A stretch of DNA of 7,811 nucleotides from Methanomicrobiales archaeon (GTDB taxonomy: Archaea > Halobacteriota > Methanomicrobia > Methanomicrobiales > JACTUA01). Below the pieces are notes generated by a model. The model ran no database searches, had not been told where the DNA came from, and saw only the letters and a program-made list of their open reading frames with translations. Shown piece after piece: positions 5,366-7,811 of the stretch (position 1 is its first letter; the number at the start of each line of letters is the position of its first letter). A program made the position numbers and the translations under genes. Location of the stretch: positions 1 through 7,811 of the forward strand of contig JAJRCO010000364.1 of NCBI GenBank assembly GCA_028678905.1. The letters are read 5' to 3'.

Positions 5366-6604
5366 TCACGCGTACATGGTGCCGAATGATGGCGTACCCT
5401 GGTGTTTGTTGTAATCAACTGTCAGTTTCTTCACCGCTTTCAGGAAATCTTCGCTGGTGACCTTTGCCCGCTCTGCCCGGATGGCGAACATTCCCGCCTC
5501 CATGCAGATTGCTCGGATATCGGCTCCGTTTCTTTCATCGGTTATCTGTGCAATCTCCCGGAGATTCACTCCCTCATCGATGCTCATTCCGCGGGTGTGG
5601 ATTTTAAAGATGGCAAGCCTTCCCGCTACATCAGGCAGGGGGATCTCGATGATTCGGTCGAACCTGCCTGGGCGGAGCAGGGCCCGGTCAAGGATATCGA
5701 TCCGGTTGGTCGCACCGATGATCTTTACGTCCCCCCGTTCGTCGAATCCGTCCATCTCCGCCAGAAGCTGCATCAGGGTCCTCTGCACCTCACGATCTCC
5801 CGAGGTGTCCGCATCCATTCTGGTAGCCCCGATCGCGTCGATCTCATCGATGAAGATGATGGCCGGTGATTTGTCCTTGGCCATTTCGAACAGCTCGCGG
5901 ACCAGGCGAGCACCTTCTCCGATGTATTTCTGTACCAGCTCGGAAGCGATCACCCGCAGGAACCGGGCACTGGTCTCATGCGCCACCGCCCGTGCGAGGA
6001 GGGTCTTCCCTGTTCCAGGAGGACCATAGAGGAGAACCCCTTTCGGAGGCTTGATTCCGATAGTATCGAATAGTTCCGGTCTTTTGAGGGGTAGTTCGAC
6101 CGCTTCCTTGATCTCCAGGATCTGCTGTTCGAGGCCGCCAATGTCTTCATATCTCTCTTCCGGCATCTGCACAATCTCCATCCCATGCACCTGGGTATCA
6201 TAGCTGGACGGCAGGATATCGACGATCGCCAGAGACTGCTGATTCAGCGTACACCGCACGCCTGGTTTAATCGAATCCTGATCGATGAACTGGGAAGTGC
6301 GAACCAGGAACCGGGGACCTGCACTGCTGCGAACGACCACCCGGTTCTTATCGATAACATCCGTGATCATGGCGATAATGAGGGGGGGACTGCGAAGCTG
6401 TTCTATCTCGCTCTTCAGCTTGCGGATCTCCCGTTCATATCGTATCTTCTGGGTATCGCCATATCGTTTCTCCGCTTCCAGCTGGCGTGACTGCTCCCGA
6501 AGTTCCGTATTTCTCTTCTCGAGTTCGTTGATCCGGTCCAGCAGGTACTTGTAGACTTCCTCTTCATCGAGGGGCTCGCTACCGGCTGGAGTAAAGTTAG
6601 ACAT
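5366..6604 (-). CDS. pan: Proteasome-activating nucleotidase, canonical paralogue B (AAA+ ATPase)
   Basis: Canonical archaeal PAN, 412 aa, the hexameric ATPase that unfolds substrates and threads them into the 20S proteasome. Domains in order: charged N-terminal coiled coil (about 13-72), the Pro-Pro at 73-74 where the conserved proline kinks the coil before the OB domain (75-140), and the AAA+ domain (about 150-412). Motifs seen: Walker A GPPGTGKT (194-201), pore loop Y227-I228-G229, Walker B IIFIDEID (249-256), sensor-1 ATN (298-300), arginine fingers R311 and R314, GADIRAICMEAGM (360-372), and a C-terminal MYA HbYX tail that docks into the 20S alpha-ring pockets. An in-frame TTG at 6613 would add three residues; ATG 6604 is preferred, lying a few nt downstream of the expected transcription start. 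It is divergent from aMBF1 across 51 nt. This copy is the better candidate for the housekeeping proteasome cap, as its motifs match consensus. Confidence 0.96.
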   Translation of the reverse strand: MSNFTPAGSEPLDEEEVYKYLLDRINELEKRNTELREQSRQLEAEKRYGDTQKIRYEREIRKLKSEIEQLRSPPLIIAMITDVIDKNRVVVRSSAGPRFLVRTSQFIDQDSIKPGVRCTLNQQSLAIVDILPSSYDTQVHGMEIVQMPEERYEDIGGLEQQILEIKEAVELPLKRPELFDTIGIKPPKGVLLYGPPGTGKTLLARAVAHETSARFLRVIASELVQKYIGEGARLVRELFEMAKDKSPAIIFIDEIDAIGATRMDADTSGDREVQRTLMQLLAEMDGFDERGDVKIIGATNRIDILDRALLRPGRFDRIIEIPLPDVAGRLAIFKIHTRGMSIDEGVNLREIAQITDERNGADIRAICMEAGMFAIRAERAKVTSEDFLKAVKKLTVDYNKHQGTPSFGTMYA

Positions 6605-6655
6605 GACTATCAATTAGATATATAGGGAAAAATTACCTATAAAGATGTTGTCCAT
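6605..6655. promoter_or_regulatory. Bidirectional promoter between canonical PAN and aMBF1
   Basis: A 51-nt divergent gap carries two TATA-like boxes. CTTTATAGG on the minus strand (6636-6644) is ~35 nt from the PAN ATG at 6604. GATATATAG on the plus strand (6617-6625) is ~35 nt from the aMBF1 ATG at 6656. The boxes cross over, as in the other PAN promoter of this window. Neither gene has a clear Shine-Dalgarno site, so leaders should be only a few nt long. The two promoters probably cannot be occupied fully at the same time. Confidence 0.6.
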
Positions 6656-7147
6656 ATGCAATGTGAGTTATGCGGTGCCGAAATAAAGGGGTATCCAAAG
6701 AGGGTCCGTATAGAAGGGGCGGAACTTCAGGTCTGCCTCCAATGCTCTAAATATGGAAAGGAAGTCCAGCAGACTAGGGCCCCTGTATCCAAAGCGATCG
6801 CGCCCGGCAAGCCCGCAGCTCACCCCACTATCCGACCTCGCAGGGACGTTTTTGACCTGATCAAGGGAGAGATCGTGGAGGGATATAACGAGCGAATCCG
6901 CTCGGCACGGATGCAGAAAGGATGGAGCCAGAAAGATCTGGCCATGGCTATCAAAGAACGAGTGCTCCTGATCAAAAAGATCGAGAAGGGAGACCTGATT
7001 CCCGAAGACGCTGTACGAAAAAAGATTGAACAGGTGCTGGAAATCTCTCTTCTTGATATCGGGGTGGAAGAAACGAAGGTGAAAGGAAAAGGGCAGGTCG
7101 CCACCACCCTCGGAGATCTGATCTCCCTCAAAAAATCAGAGAAATAA
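6656..7147 (+). CDS. Archaeal multiprotein bridging factor aMBF1 (zinc ribbon + HTH)
   Basis: 163-aa archaeal homologue of eukaryotic MBF1. An N-terminal zinc ribbon has two CxxC pairs (Cys3/Cys6 and Cys27/Cys30). A basic, Pro/Ala-rich linker (about 41-63) leads into an XRE/Cro-type helix-turn-helix (about 76-131) with the signature RIRSARMQKGWSQKDLAMAI and LIKKIEKGDLIPED. A short C-terminal tail contains TLGDLISLKK, also typical of the family. The zinc-ribbon plus HTH layout and length match the archaeal family. Eukaryotic MBF1 is a transcription coactivator that also binds stalled ribosomes; archaeal aMBF1 has been linked to ribosomes and translation, so the precise role here is uncertain. 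The ATG at 6656 puts Cys3 at the expected place. Its shared promoter with PAN suggests linked control of protein synthesis and degradation, which is inference. Confidence 0.95.
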   Translation: MQCELCGAEIKGYPKRVRIEGAELQVCLQCSKYGKEVQQTRAPVSKAIAPGKPAAHPTIRPRRDVFDLIKGEIVEGYNERIRSARMQKGWSQKDLAMAIKERVLLIKKIEKGDLIPEDAVRKKIEQVLEISLLDIGVEETKVKGKGQVATTLGDLISLKKSEK

Positions 7148-7180
7148 CCTTTCTTCCTGATTTCATCTTTTTCCGCTCTT
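7148..7180 (+). terminator. Pyrimidine-rich termination region after aMBF1
   Basis: Right after the aMBF1 stop codon, the plus strand is strongly pyrimidine-rich with a T5 run at 7168-7172. This fits weak archaeal oligo-T termination between convergent genes. No hairpin is evident. Confidence 0.35.
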
Positions 7181-7241
7181 GTACCTTCAGGCAAATCGCC
7201 CGATAGTAGATCTTCGTCCCTCATGAATTTCTCTATGGGTA

Positions 7242-7760
7242 TCACGGATTGAGGGCCCATATCGCATAGTTCAGAACCCCCGCGATGGTGACCCAGACAA
7301 TGTACGGGACAAGCAGATAGGCAGCGGGTCGGGATACCCGATAAAATTCCCTGATAGTGAGCACGATCATCGACCACAGGATAATGATACCCAGCAGTCC
7401 GAGCAGGGGAGATTCGAGGCCGAAGAAGAGGTAGGACCAGAGAACATTCAGGACAAGCTGGATGGCAAAGAGGGAAGTTGGTCTGGAGATAGATATCCCT
7501 TTCTGATCCTCCCGCCGAATAATAAAGAAAAGCCCGACACCCATCAGGAAGTAAAGGGTAATCCATACCGGTGCAAATACCCAGGGTGGTGGTGCAAACG
7601 AGGGAAGGACCAGGGTCTGGTACCATGTGTTGATTTTTGAGGTGGTGAACACCGAACCGAGAACTCCCGCCACCTCACAGATTGCTACCACCATCACCCC
7701 CTTCGCAACGAGGTAATAACCACTCTTTTCCATGCAGCTATATTGCTGGAGGGACTTCAT
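7242..7760 (-). CDS. TspO/MBR family membrane protein
   Basis: 172-aa tryptophan-rich sensory protein, homologous to bacterial TspO and the mitochondrial translocator protein, which bind porphyrins and related ligands and act in tetrapyrrole or stress responses. Five hydrophobic segments are visible, roughly at 18-40, 58-81, 95-115, 117-137 and 146-168. Family motifs: PPPWVFAPVWITLY (57-70), LNVLWSYLFFG (104-114), and PYIVWVTIAGVLNYAIW (152-168). It is full length. Start choice: ATG 7760 lies just after the transcription start expected from an upstream TATA-like box, giving an almost leaderless mRNA; ATG 7733 is a later alternative and would still keep every membrane segment. It is convergent with aMBF1. 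In a methanogen, a link to cobalamin, F430 or haem-like tetrapyrroles is plausible but only inferred. Confidence 0.93.
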   Translation of the reverse strand: MKSLQQYSCMEKSGYYLVAKGVMVVAICEVAGVLGSVFTTSKINTWYQTLVLPSFAPPPWVFAPVWITLYFLMGVGLFFIIRREDQKGISISRPTSLFAIQLVLNVLWSYLFFGLESPLLGLLGIIILWSMIVLTIREFYRVSRPAAYLLVPYIVWVTIAGVLNYAIWALNP

Positions 7761-7786
7761 TAAGGCATTCGCGAAATCCGAAGGAA

Positions 7787-7796
7787 ATTTTTTATC
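7787..7796 (-). promoter_or_regulatory. TATA box for the TspO gene
   Basis: On the minus strand GATAAAAAAT is centred ~31 nt upstream of the ATG at 7760. The predicted transcription start is only a few nt before that ATG. No Shine-Dalgarno site precedes the start, in agreement with a near-leaderless transcript. Confidence 0.5.
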
Positions 7797-7811
7797 GCAT
7801 TATCTGGTTGA

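Noticed and set aside
6820..7626. 268-residue minus-strand open frame spanning the ends of aMBF1 and TspO
   Set aside because: It is out of frame with the well-supported TspO gene on the same strand and antisense to aMBF1; no recognisable domain.
1..7811. CRISPR array, insertion sequence, integrase or defence cluster
   Set aside because: No regularly spaced direct repeats, no transposase or recombinase motifs and no toxin-antitoxin or nuclease genes were seen.

Overview
The window looks like chromosomal DNA from a methanogenic euryarchaeon, most likely of the Methanomicrobiales/Methanomicrobia type. This rests on gene content: two proteasome-activating nucleotidase (PAN) genes, archaeal multiprotein bridging factor aMBF1, the small subunit of the archaeal phosphomevalonate dehydratase, and an MJ1487-type B12-binding/radical SAM protein. 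AT-rich TATA-like boxes lying about 25-35 nt before several start codons, often without a Shine-Dalgarno site, fit archaeal leaderless or short-leader transcription. The exact genus is inference. I see no tRNA, rRNA, CRISPR array, insertion sequence or integrase.

Layout. Left block, minus strand (17-1496): a radical SAM protein lies downstream of, and overlaps by 26 nt, the aconitase-X-type small subunit of phosphomevalonate dehydratase. From a compact bidirectional promoter (1496-1540) the plus-strand PAN paralogue A (1540-2703) runs the other way. After a 236-nt spacer comes a plus-strand group: an SRAP (YedK/HMCES-type) abasic-site protein, a translationally coupled small protein tentatively assigned to DUF5804, and, from its own TATA box, a membrane-anchored extracytoplasmic thioredoxin-fold (DsbA/GILT-like) protein. 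After a 208-nt spacer, the canonical PAN paralogue B (5366-6604, minus strand) shares a second bidirectional promoter with aMBF1 (6656-7147, plus). A convergent minus-strand TspO/MBR membrane protein closes the window.

How the genes relate. The two PAN ATPases are transcribed toward each other and flank the SRAP/DUF5804/DsbA-like block. Both keep the AAA+ catalytic residues and a C-terminal HbYX-type tail for opening the 20S proteasome gate. Paralogue A is shorter (387 versus 412 aa), has a shorter N-terminal coiled coil and carries a GSPGTGKT Walker A instead of GPPGTGKT, which suggests a specialised or alternative cap. The remaining genes are housekeeping or stress functions: isoprenoid synthesis, abasic-site protection, disulfide chemistry at the cell surface, transcription/translation bridging, and tetrapyrrole or stress-related TspO.

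Nothing here is clearly a new defence or mobile system. The points most worth following are the diverged PAN pair, the mirrored bidirectional PAN promoters, the CxCxxC cluster in the SRAP-coupled small protein, and the cysteine-rich DsbA-like protein with a one-cysteine CPYG site.
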